Source: Nematostella vectensis (Eukaryota; Cnidaria; Anthozoa; Actiniaria; Edwardsiidae). From it: a DNA stretch of 64,000 nt. Both the position numbers and the translations under genes were made by a program. The stretch lies in NCBI RefSeq assembly GCF_932526225.1, contig NC_064041.1, positions 16,739,888-16,803,887 on the forward strand, written 5' to 3'. Shown here piece after piece: positions 37,107 to 50,122 of this stretch. The first letter of the stretch is position 1, and each line of letters opens with the position of its first letter. The notes under the pieces are model-generated. The model was given only the letters and a program-made list of their open reading frames with translations. It searched no databases and was not told the origin of the DNA.

Positions 37107-39106
37107 GTTAAAAAATATTCTAAATAATAGTAATCATAGCTATGGTCACCACTTACTCATATAGAACTTGTAATGAAAAGAAAGAAAAAATATATATATA
37201 TATGCAGTCAAACAACAGAATTGCATGATAACCTTGAATATATTGAATAAAGGACTGCAAAAAAACATTTTTTGTACTAGTTGCTTGAATTGACCCTTGG
37301 CTATTTTTAGCTGAATTCCCCTCCCCCTCTAAAAAAGAAAATAATAATAATAATAGAACAAAACTAAAAAGAAAACAAACACAACAGAGACCCCCACCAA
37401 CAATTTTGATTTTTTTTACTTTCTTTAAAAGGGGAGTGTCATGGTTAGGAGATTTGCAGTAGCTCTAGAGCCCTGACACAATGAACTTCAGTGAAATTCT
37501 AATACTGACTTATGAGCTTTTGGTACATGTGGGAGACTTTAAACAAAACAAAAAAAAAAGAACAAACTGTCATTAACATAGTTTTCAATATAATATTGCA
37601 TATTATTTAATAAGGTATTCACAGCTTTTAAAAAGGTCAACTGTTTGTTGACACTTAAAAGCCTACAATAATCACTGACTCCAGACATGCGCAGTACTAT
37701 GTTGCTGCCCCTTTAAGGTAAAATACAGCTTTACTTAGTCAGCGTAGACAAAATTGCGGATTTTGTCAATATTCTAATATGAATATGTCAATATTCTCCT
37801 CCCTTACGTGTTTATTTCTATTTATTTTATGATTTTCACATGATACCAAAACAGCGTCTTTTTTCTTCGCTAATTTGATGTCATGTACACAATAAAAGAG
37901 ATGCGCCCGTGCGCATGGCGAGTCCCCAAGGGACCCAAGACGCCCAAATAGACCTCTATTTTTTGTCATCCACAATCTCGGCGAGCTGTGCGTGGCGTAA
38001 CCGTATTACAGGCCTGGGATCCTGGTTATTGTCCTCCCCATTAATGCGCGGGTTGGGATAACCTTGCAAGAGTGTTGTACAGCATATTCGCTCGGAAATA
38101 TCGGTGCTTGGGGCCTTCGGGTTCTTTACAGCCTTCCGTAAAAGCCTTGTGCTGCCATACCGATTGGGTAATCCGTATGTATGGTTTCCGTTTTTTTCTT
38201 CAGACCGGGTTCGATCCCAGGCCAATGGGCTTTTTTTTTAGTTCGTTTTTTTTCCTTTGTGCTGGACCCCCTTAATCCTGATAGGTTTTGCGCAAAAATA
38301 ATAAAAAAAGTGAGTTTGCAAAAAAAGCTTGCTAGATTTATTGATTATATGTATTCAATTTGTTCCTAGGAAGTTAACAAAAAACACAAAGCAAAGAGTT
38401 TGAGGAAGTAAACAAGTATGTGAACTTTAATGTTCTATTTGAAGGGGTGCATTTTGTACAGGGAAGCATACATAGAATGCTTAACTGGTGGAGAGGGAAG
38501 AGGTAAAAGTTTATTGAGCATAATTTCAACAATAGCAGGGGGAAGAGAGGGGCCCTCTCTTCATACAATATTGCAGTTGTTACCTATTATTAAATAAGTT
38601 TGTAACATGTCTTTGTTTATTAAGCAAGGTCTATTTCTGAGACAAGCAAACTCAAGTAAGGCTGTTGAAATAACAGGTGAGTGTTAAAAGAAAAACAATT
38701 ATCTGATTAGAAAACTACTGTAGATTCCTTTGCACCAAAATAAGAACAAACTTCATTTTGTTTGTTATTTATGAGGAATGAGATGAGCTCTACAAAGCCA
38801 TAAAGAAATATGTATTGCTCATCTAAATTATACAAGTAAATAATAATATTAAAAAAGAACTACTGTAAGTATCTAGACTGGTTTTCATTAACCCGTGAAA
38901 CAAAGTGTGATAGTTAAACGGTAATAGTTAGTAAAACACAAAAAAGTACAATAGAATCAGATCACCACAAAGTGTAATACGCTAAAGCGTAGTTCACGGG
39001 TTAATGAAGGTTTTGACATTTCAACCTTACATCCACATGAAAGTAATGCCTAATATGGAGTGCCCTACAGTAAGTGTTTTGCAGTCAAGTTGTTTTCTGT
39101 TAGTAG
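37107..39106. repeat. Monomer 20 (L form, 2000 bp)
   Basis: Nearly identical to monomer 21. Shared rare variants are TTACGTGTTT (about 37803), CTTTAAGGTAAAA (about 37712), CCGTTTTTTTC (about 38188) and GGTTAGGAGATTTGCAGTAG (about 37443). B-box 38208-38218; TTAA element 38888-39004. Confidence 0.95.
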
Positions 39107-41108
39107 GTTAAAAAATATTCTAAATAATAGTAATCATAGCTATGGTCACCACTTACACATATAGAACTTGTAATGAAAAGAAAGAAAAAAAATATATATA
39201 TATGCAGTCAAACAACAGAATTGCATGATAACCTTGAATATATTGAATAAAGGACTGCAAAAAAACATTTTTGTACTAGTTGCTTGAATTGACCCTTGGC
39301 TATTTTTAGCTGAATTCCCCTCCCCCTCTAAAAAAGATAATAATAATAATAGAACAAAACTAAAAAGAAAACAAACACAACAGAGACCCCCACCAACAAT
39401 TTTGATTTTTTTTACTTTCTTTAAAAGGGGAGTGTCATGGTTAGGAGATTTGCAGTAGCTCTAGAGCCCTGACACAATGAACTTCAGTGAAATTCTAATA
39501 CTGACTTATGAGCTTTTGGTACATGTGGGAGACTTTAAACAAAACAAAAAAAAAAAGAACAAACTGTCATTAACATAGTTTTCAATATAATATTGCATAT
39601 TATTTAATAAGGTATTCACAGCTTTTAAAAAGGTCAACTGTTTGTTGACACTTAAAAGCCTACAATAATCACTGACTCCAGACATGCGCAGTACTATGTT
39701 GCTGCCCCTTTAAGGTAAAATACAGCTTTACTTAATCAGCGTAGACAAAATTGCGGATTTTGTCAATATTCTAATATGAATATGTCAATATTCTCCTCCC
39801 TTACGTGTTTATTTCTATTTATTTTATGATTTTCACATGATACCAAAACAGCGTCTTTTTTCTTCGCTAATTTGATGTCATGTACACAATAAAAGAGATG
39901 CGCCCGTGCGCATGGCGAGTCCCCAAGGGACCCAAGACGCCCAAATAGACCTCTATTTTTTGTCATCCACAATCTCGGCGAGCTGTGCGTGGCGTAACCG
40001 TATTACAGGCCTGGGATCCTGGTTATTGTCCTCCCCATTAATGCGCGGGTTGGGATAACCTTGCAAGAGTGTTGTACAGCATATTCGCTCGGAAATATCG
40101 GTGCTTGGGGCCTTCGGGTTCTTTACAGCCTTCCGTAAAAGCCTTGTGCTGCCATACCGATTGGGTAATCCGTATGTATGGTTTCCGTTTTTTTCTTCAG
40201 ACCGGGTTCGATCCCAGGCCAATGGGCTTTTTTTTTAGTTCGTTTTTTTTCCTTTGTGCTGGACCCCCTTAATCCTGATAGGTTTTGCGCAAAAATAATA
40301 AAAAAAGTGAGTTTGCAAAAAAAGCTTGCTAGATTTATTGATTATATGTATTCAATTTGTTCCTAGGAAGTTAACAAAAAACACAAAGCAAAGAGTTTGA
40401 GGAAGTAAACAAGTATGTGAACTTTAATGTTCTATTTGAAGGGGTGCATTTTGTACAGGGAAGCATACATAGAATGCTTAACTGGTGGAGAGGGAAGAGG
40501 TAAAAGTTTATTGAGCATAATTTCAACAATAGCAGGGGGAAGAGAGGGGCCCTCTCTTCATACAATATTGCAGTTGTTACCTATTATTAAATAAGTTTGT
40601 AACATGTCTTTGTTTATTAAGCAAGGTCTATTTCTGAGACAAGCAAACTCAAGTAAGGCTGTTGAAATAACAGGTGAGTGTTAAAAGAAAAACAATTATC
40701 TGATTAGAAAACTACTGTAGATTCCTTTGCACCAAAATAAGAACAAACTTCATTTTGTTTGTTATTTATGAGGAACGAGATGAGCTCTACAAAGCCATAA
40801 AGAAATATGTATTGCTCATCTAAATTATACAAGTAAATAATAATATTAAAAAAGAACTACTGTAAGTAATTAGAGTGGTTTTCATTAACCAGTGAAACAA
40901 AGTGTGATAGTTAAACGGTAATAGTTAAAAAAAAAAAACACAAAAAAGAACAATAGAATCAGATCACCACAAAGAGTAATACGCTAAAGCGTAGTTCACG
41001 GGTTAATGAAGGTTTTGACATTTCAACCTTACATCCACATGAAAGTAATGCCTAATATCGAGTGCCCTACAGTAAGTGTTTTGCAGTCAAGTTGTTTTCT
41101 GTTAGTAG
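39107..41108. repeat. Monomer 21 (L form, 2002 bp)
   Basis: The left three quarters match monomer 20. From about 40.2-40.9 kb rightwards it matches monomer 25 instead, including the rare CCAGTGAA left end of the TTAA element (40885-41006) and a long A-run at 40928. It therefore contains the left breakpoint of the 9.01-kb block. B-box 40205-40215. Confidence 0.93.
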
Positions 41109-43112
41109 GTAAAAAAATATTCTAAATAATAGTAATCATAGCTATGGTCACCACTTACACATATAGAACTTGTAATGAAAAGAAAGAAAAAAAATATATA
41201 TATATGCAGTCAAACAACATAATTGCATGATAACCTTGAATATATTGAATAAAGGACTGCAAAAAAACATCTTTTGTACTAGTTGCTTGAATTGACCCTT
41301 GACTATTTTTAGCTGAATTCCCCTCCCCCTCTAAAAAAGAAAATAATAATAATAATAGAACAAAACTAAAAAGAAAACAAACACAACAGAGACCCCCACC
41401 AACAATTTTGATTTTTTTTACTTTCCTTTAAAAGGGGAGTGTCATGGTTAAGAGATTTGCAATAGCTCTAGAGCCCTGACACAATGAACTTCAGTGAAAT
41501 TCTAATACTGACTTATGAGCTTTTGGTACATGTGGGAGACTTTAAACAAAACAAAAAAAATGACCACAAACTGTCAATTAACATAGTTTTCAATATAATA
41601 TTGCATATTATTTAATAAGGTATTCACAGCTTTTAAAAAGGTCAACTGTTTGTTGACACTTAAAAGCCTACAATAATCACTGACTCCAGACATGCGCAGT
41701 ACTATGTTGCTGCCCCTTTAAAGTAAAATACAGCTTTACTTAGTCAGCGTAGACAAAATTGCGGATTTTGTCAATATTCTAATATGAATATGTCAATATT
41801 CTCCCCCCTTACGTCTTTATTTCTATTTATTTTATGATTTTCACATGATACCAAAACAGCGTCTTTTTTCTTCGTTAATTTGATGTCATGTACACAATAA
41901 AAGAGATGCGCCCGTGCGCATGGCGAGTCCCCAAGGGACCCAAGACGCCCAAATAGACCTCTATTTTTTGTCATCCACAATCTCGGCGAGCTGTGTGTGG
42001 CGTAACCGTATTACAGGCCTGGGATCCTGGTTATTGTCCTCCCCATTAATGCGCGGGTTGGGATAACCTTGCAAGAGTGTTGTACAGCATATTCGCTCGG
42101 AAATATCGGTGCTTGGGGCCTTCGGGTTCTTTACAGCCTTCCGTAAAAGCCTTGTGCTGCCATACCGATTGGGTAATCCGTATGTATGGTTTCCGTTTTG
42201 TTCTTCAGACCGGGTTCGATCCCAGGCCAATGGGCTTTTTTTTTAGTTCGTTTTTTTTTCTTTGTGCTGGACCCCCTTAATCCTGATAGGTTTTGCGCAA
42301 AAATAATAAAAAAAAGTGAGTTTGCAAAATAAGCTTGCTAGATTTATTGATTATATGTATTCAATTTGTTCCTGGGAAGTTAACAAAAAACACAAAGCAA
42401 AGAGTTTGAGGAAGTAAACAAGTATGTGAATTTTAATGTTCTATTTGAAGGGGTGCATTTTGTACAGGGAAGCATACATAGAATGCTTAACTGGTGGAGA
42501 GGGAAGAGGTAAAAGTTTATTGAGCATAATTTCAACAATAGCAGGGGGAAGAGAGGGGCACTCTCTTCATACAATATTGCAGTTGTTACCTATTATTAAA
42601 TAAGTTTGTAACATGTCTTTGTTTATTAAGCAAGGTCTATTTCTAAGACAAGCAAACTCAAGTAAGGCTGTTGAAATAACAGGTGAGTGTTAAAAGAAAA
42701 ACAATTATCTGATTAGAAAACTACTGTAGATTCCTTTGCACCAAAATAAGAACAAACTTCATTTTGTTTGTTATTTATGAGGAATGAGATGAGCTCTACA
42801 AAGCCATAAAGAAATATGTATTGCTCATCTAAATTATACAAGTAAATAATAATATTAAAAAAGAACTACTGTAAGTATCTAAACTGGTTTTCATTAACCC
42901 GTGAAACAAAGTGTGATAGTTAAACGGTAATAGTTAGTAAAACACAAAAAAGTACAATAGAATCAGATCACCACAAAGTGTAATACGCTAAAGCGTAGTT
43001 CACGGGTTAATGAAGGTTTTGACATTTCAACCTTACATCCACATGAAAGTAATGCCTAATATGGAGTGCCCTACAGTAAGTGTTTTGCAGTCAAGTTGTT
43101 TTCTGTTAGTAG
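41109..43112. repeat. Monomer 22 (L form, 2004 bp)
   Basis: Counterpart of monomer 26 in the 9.01-kb block; both read CTGTGTGTGGCG just at the A-box-like motif (about 41993). B-box 42213-42223; TTAA element 42894-43010. Confidence 0.95.
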
Positions 43113-45117
43113 GTTAAAAAATATTCTAAATAATAGTAATCATAGCTATGGTCACCACTTACACATATAGAACTTGTAATGAAAAGAAAGAAAAAATATA
43201 TATATATATATGCAGTCAAACAACAGAATTGCATGATAACCTTGAATATATTGAATAAAGAACTGCAAAAAAACATTTTTTGTACTAGTTGCTTGAATTG
43301 ACCCTTGGCTATTTTTAGCTGAATTCCCCTCCCCCTCTAAAAAAGAAAATAATAATAATAATAGAACAAAACTAAAAAGAAAACAAACACAACAGAGACC
43401 CCCACCAACAATTTTGATTTTTTTTACTTTCTTTAAAACGGGAGTGTCATGGTTAAGAGATTTGCAATAGCTCTAGAGCCCTGACACAATGAACTTCAGT
43501 GAAATTCTAATACTGACTTATGAGCTTTTGGTACATGTGGGAGACTTTAAACAAAACAAAAAAAATGACCACAAACTGTCAATTAACATAGTTTTCAATA
43601 TAATATTGCATATTATTTAATAAGGTATTCACAGCTTTTAAAAAGGTCAACTGTTTGTTGACACTTAAAAGCCTACAATAATCACTGACTCCAGACATGC
43701 GCAGTACTATGTTGCTGCCCCTTTAAAGTAAAATACAGCTTTACTTAGTCAGCGTAGACAAAATTGCGGATTTTGTCAATATTCTAATATGAATATGTCA
43801 ATATTCTCCCCCCTTACGTCTTTATTTCTATTTATTTTATGATTTTCACATGATACCAAAACAGCGTCTTTTTTCTTCGTTAATTTGATGTCATTTACAC
43901 AATAAAAGAGATGCGCCCGTGCGCATGGCGAGTCCCCAAGGGACCCAAGACGCCCAAATAGACCTCTATTTTTTGTCATCCACAATCTCGGCGAGCTGTG
44001 CGTGGCGTAACCGTATTACAGGCCTGGGATCCTGGTTATTGTCATCCCCTTTAATGCGCGGGTTGGGATAACCTTGCAAGAGTGTTGTACAGCATATTCG
44101 CTCGGAAATATCGGTGCTTGGGGCCTTCGGGTTCTTTACAGCCTTCCGTAAAAGCCTTGTGCTGCCATACCGATTGGGTAATCCGTATGTATGGTTTCCG
44201 TTTTGTTCTTCAGACCGGGTTCGATCCCAGGCCAATAGGCTTTTTTTTTAGTTCGTTTTTTTTTCTTTGTGCTGGACCCCCTTAATCCTGATAGGTTTTG
44301 CGCAAAAATAATAAAAAAAAGTGAGTTTGCAAAATAAGCTTGCTAGATTTATTGATTATATGTATTCAATTTGTTCCTGGGAAGTTAACAAAAAACACAA
44401 AGCAAAGAGTTTGAGGAAGTAAACAAGTATGTGAACTTTAATGTTCTATTTGAAGGGGTGCATTTTGTACAGGGAAGCATACATAGAATGCTTAACTGGT
44501 GGAGAGGGAAGAGGTAAAAGTTTATTGAGCATAATTTCAACAATAGCAGGGGGAAGAGAGGGGCACTCTCTTCATACAATATTGCAGTTGTTACCTATTA
44601 TTAAATAAGTTTGTAACATGTCTTTGTTTATTAAGCAAGGTCTATTTCTAAGACAAGCAAACTCAAGTAAGGCTGTTGAAATAACAGGTGAGTGTTAAAA
44701 GAAAAACAATTATCTGATTAGAAAACTACTGTAGATTCCTTTGCACCAAAATAAGAACAAACTTCATTTTGTTTGTTATTTATGAGGAATGAGATGAGCT
44801 CTACAAAGCCATAAAGAAATATGTATTGCTCATCTAAATTATACAAGTAAATAATAATATTAAAAAAGAACTACTGTAAGTATCTAGACTGGTTTTCATT
44901 AACCCGTGAAACAAAGTGTGATAGTTAAACGGTAATAGTTAGTAAAACACAAAAAAGTACAATAGAATCAGATCACCACAAAGTGTAATACGCTAAAGCG
45001 TAGTTCACGGGTTAATGAAGGTTTTGACATTTCAACCTTACATCCACATGAAAGTAATGCCTAATATGGAGTGCCCTACAGTAAGTGTTTTGCAGTCAAG
45101 TTGTTTTCTGTTAGTAG
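43113..45117. repeat. Monomer 23 (L form, 2005 bp)
   Basis: Counterpart of monomer 27. Private changes include GTCATTTACAC (about 43891), GTCATCCCCTTTAATG (about 44041) and CCAATAGGC after the B-box (44218-44228). TTAA element 44899-45015. Confidence 0.95.
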
Positions 45118-47127
45118 GTTAAAAAATATTCTAAATAATAGTAATCATAGCTATGGTCACCACTTACACATATAGAACTTGTAATGAAAAGAAAGAAAAA
45201 ATATATATATATATATATATGCAGTCAAACAACAGAATTGCATGATAACCTTGAATATATTGAATAAAGGACTGCAAAAAAACATTTTTTGTACTAGTTG
45301 CTTGAATTGACCCTTGGCTATTTTTAGCTGAATTCCCCTCCCCCTCTAAAAAAGAAAATAATAATAATAATAGAACAAAACTAAAAAGAAAACAAACACA
45401 ACAGAGACCCCCACCAACAATTTTGATTTTTTTTACTTTCTTTAAAACGGGAGTGTCATGGTTAAGAGATTTGCAATAGCTCTAGAGCCCTGACACAATG
45501 AACTTCAGTGAAATTCTAATACTGACTTATGAGCTTTTGGTACATGTGGGAGACTTTAAACAAAACAAAAAAAAAAAGAACAAACTGTCATTAACATAGT
45601 TTTCAATATAATATTGCATATTATTTAATAAGGTATTCACAGCTTTTAAAAAGGTCAACTGTTTGTTGACACTTAAAAGCCTACAATAATCACTGACTCC
45701 AGACATGCGCAGTACTATGTTGCTGCCCCTTTAAAGTAAAATACAGCTTTACTTAGTCAGCGTAGACAAAATTGCGGATTTTGTCAATATTCTAATATGA
45801 ATATGTCAATATTCTCCTCCCTTACGTGTTTATTTCTATTTATTTTATGATTTTCACATGATACCAAAACAGCGTCTTTTTTCTTCGCTAATTTGATGTC
45901 ATGTACACAATAAAAGAGATGCGCCCGTGCGCATGGCGAGTCCCCAAGGGACCCAAGACGCCCAAATAGACCTCTATTTTTTGTCATCCACAATCTCGGC
46001 GAGCTGTGCGTGGCGTAACCGTATTACAGGCCTGGGATCCTGGTTATTGTCCTCCCCATTAATGCGCGGGTTGGGATAACCTTGCAAGAGTGTTGTACAG
46101 CATATTCGCTCGGAAATATCGGTGCTTGGGGCCTTCGGGTTCTTTACAGCCTTTCGTAAAAGCCTTGTGCTGCCATACCGATTGGGTAATCCGTATGTAT
46201 GGTTTCCGTTTTGTTCTTCAGACCGGGTTCGATCCCAGGCCAATGGGCTTTTTTTTTAGTTCGTTTTTTTTCTTTGTGCTGGACCCCCTTAATCCTGATA
46301 GGTTTTGCGCAAAAATAATAAAAAAAAGTGAGTTTGCAAAATAAGCTTGCTAGATTTATTGATTATATGTATTCAATTTGTTCCTGGGAAGTTAACAAAA
46401 AACACAAAGCAAAGAATTTGAGGAAGTAAACAAGTATGTGAACTTTAATGTTCTATTTGAAGGGGTGCATTTTGTACAGGGAAGCATACATACAATGCTT
46501 AACTGGTGGAGAGGAAAGAGGTAAAGGTTTATTGAGCATAATTTCAACAATAGCAGGGGGAAGAGAGGGGCACTCTCTTCATACAATATCGCAGTTGTTA
46601 CCTATTATTAAATAAGTTTGTAACATGTCTTTGTTTATTAAGCAAGGCCTATTTCTGAGACAAGCAAACTCAAGTAAGACTGTTGAAATAACATGTGAGT
46701 TTTAAAAGAAAAACAATTATCTGATTAGAAAACTACTGTAGGTACCTTTGCACCAAAATAAGAACAAACTTCATTTTGTTTGTTATTTATGAGGAACGAG
46801 ATGAGCTCTACAAAGCCATAAAGAAATATGTATTGCTCATCTAAATTATACAAGTAAATGATAATATTAAAAAAGAACTAGTGTAAGTAATTAGAGTGGT
46901 TTTCATTAACCCGTGAAACAAAGTGTGATAGTTAAACGGTAATAGTTAGAAAAAAAACACAAAAAAGAACAATAGAATCAGATCACCACAAAGTGTAATA
47001 CGCTAAAGCGTAGTTCACGGGTTAATGAAGGTTTTGACATTTCAACCTTACATCCACATGAAAGTAATGCCTAATATCGAGTGCCCTACAGTAAGTGTTT
47101 TGCAGTCAAGGTGTTTTCTGTTAGTAG
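45118..47127. repeat. Monomer 24 (L form, 2010 bp)
   Basis: Counterpart of monomer 28. Shared rare variants are CCTTTCGTAAAAG (about 46150), AAGCATACATACAATGC (about 46484) and TACTGTAGGTACC (about 46733). B-box 46226-46236; TTAA element 46906-47025. Confidence 0.95.
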
Positions 47128-47141
47128 GTAAAAAATCATTC

Positions 47142-47152
47142 TAAATAATAGT
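47142..47152. repeat. Left target-site duplication of LINE insertion, copy A
   Basis: TAAATAATAGT, repeated at 48131-48141. An uninterrupted monomer has this string once, followed by AATCATAGC. Confidence 0.85.
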
Positions 47153-47977
47153 GATAGTGATAGTGGTAGTGATGGTAATCTCTTCGATCTTCGCAGGCTC
47201 AAAGCAAAAACAAAAGTCCTTACGGAATTCATCAGGGAGGCACAGTACGCTGACGATATCGCCTTATTTAGCGATACCCCAGAGGGTCTGCAGTCTTTAC
47301 TTACATCGTACAATGAACTTGCTAAGAGAATGGGGATGCGCATTAACACTAAAAAGACGGAGACTATGTGTATTGGTAATACTGCCGACTTTTATGTTGA
47401 TGGCATTAAGCTGGTCAATGTTACTCACTTTAAATACCTTGGTAGTATCCTGTCAAGTGACTGCTCAATGAGAGCGGAGCTCACATCTCTTATACAAGCT
47501 GTATCATGTGCTTATGGTCGCCTTCGAAAGAGAGTTTTCGACTCACGTGATCTCACTGTACCAACCAAGATCGCTGTTTATAATCAATGTCTAATGCCTC
47601 TCTTATTGTACGGTAGTGAGACATGGACTGTATATCAGCATGAAGTTAGAGAACTTCGTACTCTGCAACAACGCCATTTACGCCTAATCCTCAAGATCAA
47701 GTGGGATGACTATATAAGCAATGAAGACGTCCTCCGTCGCGCAAACGTAGATGATATTGAAACAAAATTAGCTAGAAATCGTCTCCGCTGGCTTGGTCAC
47801 CTCTGCCGAATGGACGATGACAGAGTGCCTAAGCAGCTGTTATTTTCGGAGCTAGAACACGGGTCTCGCCCAGCTGGTCGTCCTAAACTAAGATTCAAGG
47901 ACATTTTGAAAAAAGACCTCAAAATTGGATGCGTCCTTGAAGTGTGGAACTATCATGTACAAAATAGAAAGGAATAG
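47153..47977 (+). pseudogene. LINE reverse transcriptase fragment, prematurely stopped
   Basis: The frame is open from the insertion point. YADD, the RT active-site motif, is at 47246-47257 (fragment residues 32-35), followed by FKYLGS (93-98), LLYGSETW (151-158) and LRWLGHLCRM with GRPKLRFKD (211-250) of the LINE C-terminal region. The first ATG of any length is at 47330, past the active site, so it is not a natural start. A TAG at 47975-47977 replaces the TGG of copy B (56985-56987) and removes the last 34 residues. The fragment lacks the finger and most palm motifs and the endonuclease, so it is non-functional. Confidence 0.9.
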
Positions 47978-48095
47978 AGGGCGATCACAAATAACATCTG
48001 CACGTCATACGACAAAAGAAGATATGAAACATATTTAAAACAAAGGGAAGCTCGCCGTAAAAGGGCGGAGAACAGTTAAATACAAACTGTGTTAT

Positions 48096-48109
48096 ACCCG
48101 TTCGCGGGT
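48096..48109 (+). other. 3' UTR hairpin of the LINE, copy A
   Basis: ACCCG-TTCG-CGGGT: a perfect five-base stem with a TTCG loop, 21 bases before the element's end. A second six-base stem (ACAGTT/AACTGT) overlaps the natural stop codon just upstream. In several LINE families a 3' stem-loop is recognised by the reverse transcriptase; that role here is inferred. Confidence 0.6.
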
Positions 48110-48130
48110 GCAGGCGCTTATATTTATATA

Positions 48131-48141
48131 TAAATAATAGT
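48131..48141. repeat. Right target-site duplication of LINE insertion, copy A
   Basis: TAAATAATAGT, directly after the TATATTTATATA tail; monomer sequence resumes with AATCATAGC. Confidence 0.85.
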
Positions 48142-50122
48142 AATCATAGCTATGGTCACCACTTACACATATAGCACTTGTAATGAAAAGAAAGAAAAAA
48201 TATATATATATGCAGTCAAACAACAGAATTGCATGATAACCTTGAATATATTGAATAAAGGACTGCAAAAAAACATCTTTTGTACTAGTTGCTTGAATTG
48301 ACCCTTGGCTATTTTTAGCTGAATTCTCCTCCCCCTCTAAAAAAGAAAATAATAATAATAATAGAACAAAACTAAAAAGAAAACAAACACAGCAGAGACC
48401 CCCACCAACAATTTTGATTTTTTTACTTTCCTTTAAAAGGGGAGTGTCATGGTTAAGAGATTTGCAATAGCTCTAGAGCCCTGACACAATGAACTTCAGT
48501 GAAATTCTAATACTGACTTATGAGCTTTTGGTACATGTGGGAGACTTTAAACAAAACAAAAAAAATGACCACAAACTGTCAATTAACATAGTTTTCAATA
48601 TAATATTGCATATTATTTAATAAGGTATTCACAGCTTTTAAAAAGGTCAACTGTTTGTTGACACTTAAAAGCCTACAATAATAACTGACTCCAGACATGC
48701 GCAGTACTATGTTGCTGCACTTTAAAGTAAAATACAGCTTTACTTAGTCAGCGTAGACAAAATTGCGGATTTTGTCAATATTCTAATATGAAGATGTCAA
48801 TATTCTCCCCCTTTACGTCTTTATTTCTATTTAATTTATGATTTTCACATGATACCAAAACAGCGTCTATTTTCTTCGCTAATTTGATGTCATGTACACA
48901 ATAAAAGAGATGCGCCCGTGCGCATGGCGAGTCCCCAAGGGACCCAAGACGCCCAAATAGACCTCTATTTTTTGTCATCCACAATCTCGGCGAGCTGTGC
49001 GTGGCGTAACCGTATTACAGGCCTGGGATCCTGGTTATTGTCCTCCCCATTAATGCGCGGGTTGGGATAACCTTGCAAGAGTGTTGTACAGCATATTCGC
49101 TCGGAAATATCGGTGCTTGGGGCCTTCGGGTTCTTTACAGCCTTCCGTAAAAGCCTTGTGCTGCCATACCGATTGGGTAATCCGTATGTATGGTTTCCGT
49201 TTTGTTCTTCAGACCGGGTTCGATCCCAGGCCAATGGGCTTTTTTTTTAGTTCGTTTTTTTTCCTTTGTGCTGGACCCCCTTAATCCTGATAGGTTTTGC
49301 GCAAAAATAATAAAAAAAGTGAGTTTGCAAAAAAAGCTTGCTAGATTTATTGATTATATGTATTCAATTTGTTCCTAGGAAGTTAACAAAAAACACAAAG
49401 CAAAGAGTTTGAGGAAGTAAACAAGTATGTGAACTTTAATGTTCTATTTGAAGGGGTGCATTTTGTACAGGGAAGCATACATAGAATGCTTAACTGGTGG
49501 AGAGGGAAGAGGTAAAAGTTTATTGAGCATAATTTCAACAATAGCAGGGGGAAGAGAGGGGCCCTCTCTTCATACAATATTGCAGTTGTTACCTATTATT
49601 AAATAAGTTTGTAACATGTCTTTGTTTATTAAGCAAGGTCTATTTCTGAGACAAGCAAACTCAAGTAAGGCTGTTGAAATAACAGGTGAGTGTTAAAAGA
49701 AAAACAATTATCTGATTAGAAAACTACTGTAGATTCCTTTGCACCAAAATAAGAACAAACTTCATTTTGTTTGTTATTTATGAGGAACGAGATGAGCTCT
49801 ACAAAGCCATAAAGAAATATGTATTGCTCATCTAAATTATACAAGTAAATAATAATATTAAAAAAGAACTACTGTAAGTAATTAGAGTGGTTTTCATTAA
49901 CCAGTGAAACAAAGTGTGATAGTTAAACGGTAATAGTTAAAAAAAAAAAAAACACAAAAAAGAACAATAGAATCAGATCACCACAAAGAGTAATACGCTA
50001 AAGCGTAGTTCACGGGTTAATGAAGGTTTTGACATTTCAACCTTACATCCACATGAAAGTAATGCCTAATATCGAGTGCCCTACAGTAAGTGTTTTGCAG
50101 TCAAGTTGTTTTCTGTTAGTAG

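Larger units (their letters stand above)
47153..48130 (+). mobile_element. 5'-truncated non-LTR retrotransposon (LINE), copy A
   Basis: A 978-bp insertion, flanked by an 11-bp target duplication, holding only the 3' part of a LINE: the reverse transcriptase from just before the catalytic YADD motif, the C-terminal domain, a 3' UTR of about 50 bp with a hairpin, and an AT-rich TATATTTATATA tail in place of poly(A). There is no endonuclease domain. Such 5' truncation with a target duplication is the normal result of target-primed reverse transcription. The C-terminal motifs are of the type common in CR1/L2/RTE-like animal LINEs; I cannot fix the clade. Confidence 0.92.
41109..50122. repeat. 9.01-kb higher-order block, copy A (monomers 22-25 with LINE)
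   Basis: Each monomer start here recurs 9010-9014 bp later. True edges are not on the monomer phase. The left edge lies between about 40.19 kb, where monomer 21 still carries the CCGTTTTTTTC allele absent from monomer 25, and 40.89 kb, where the CCAGTGAA allele is shared with monomer 25. The join with copy B is therefore at about 49.2-49.9 kb. Confidence 0.9.
47128..50122. repeat. Monomer 25 (L form interrupted by LINE fragment, 2995 bp)
   Basis: The monomer is split 25 bp from its left end by the LINE insertion and its 11-bp target duplication; about 2006 bp remain without them. It has the CTGCACTTTAAAG haplotype (about 48715). B-box 49217-49227. The TTAA element (49897-50020) has the rare CCAGTGAA left end. 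Confidence 0.95.

Noticed and set aside
47086-47471. 87- and 106-residue frames over the LINE 5' part (also at 56096-56481)
   Set aside because: They are out-of-frame shadows of the reverse transcriptase reading frame that contains YADD.
47153-48130. Two independent LINE insertions at the same target
   Set aside because: Identical truncation point, target duplication, tail and flanking monomer variants at a constant 9010-bp offset show one insertion copied with its block.
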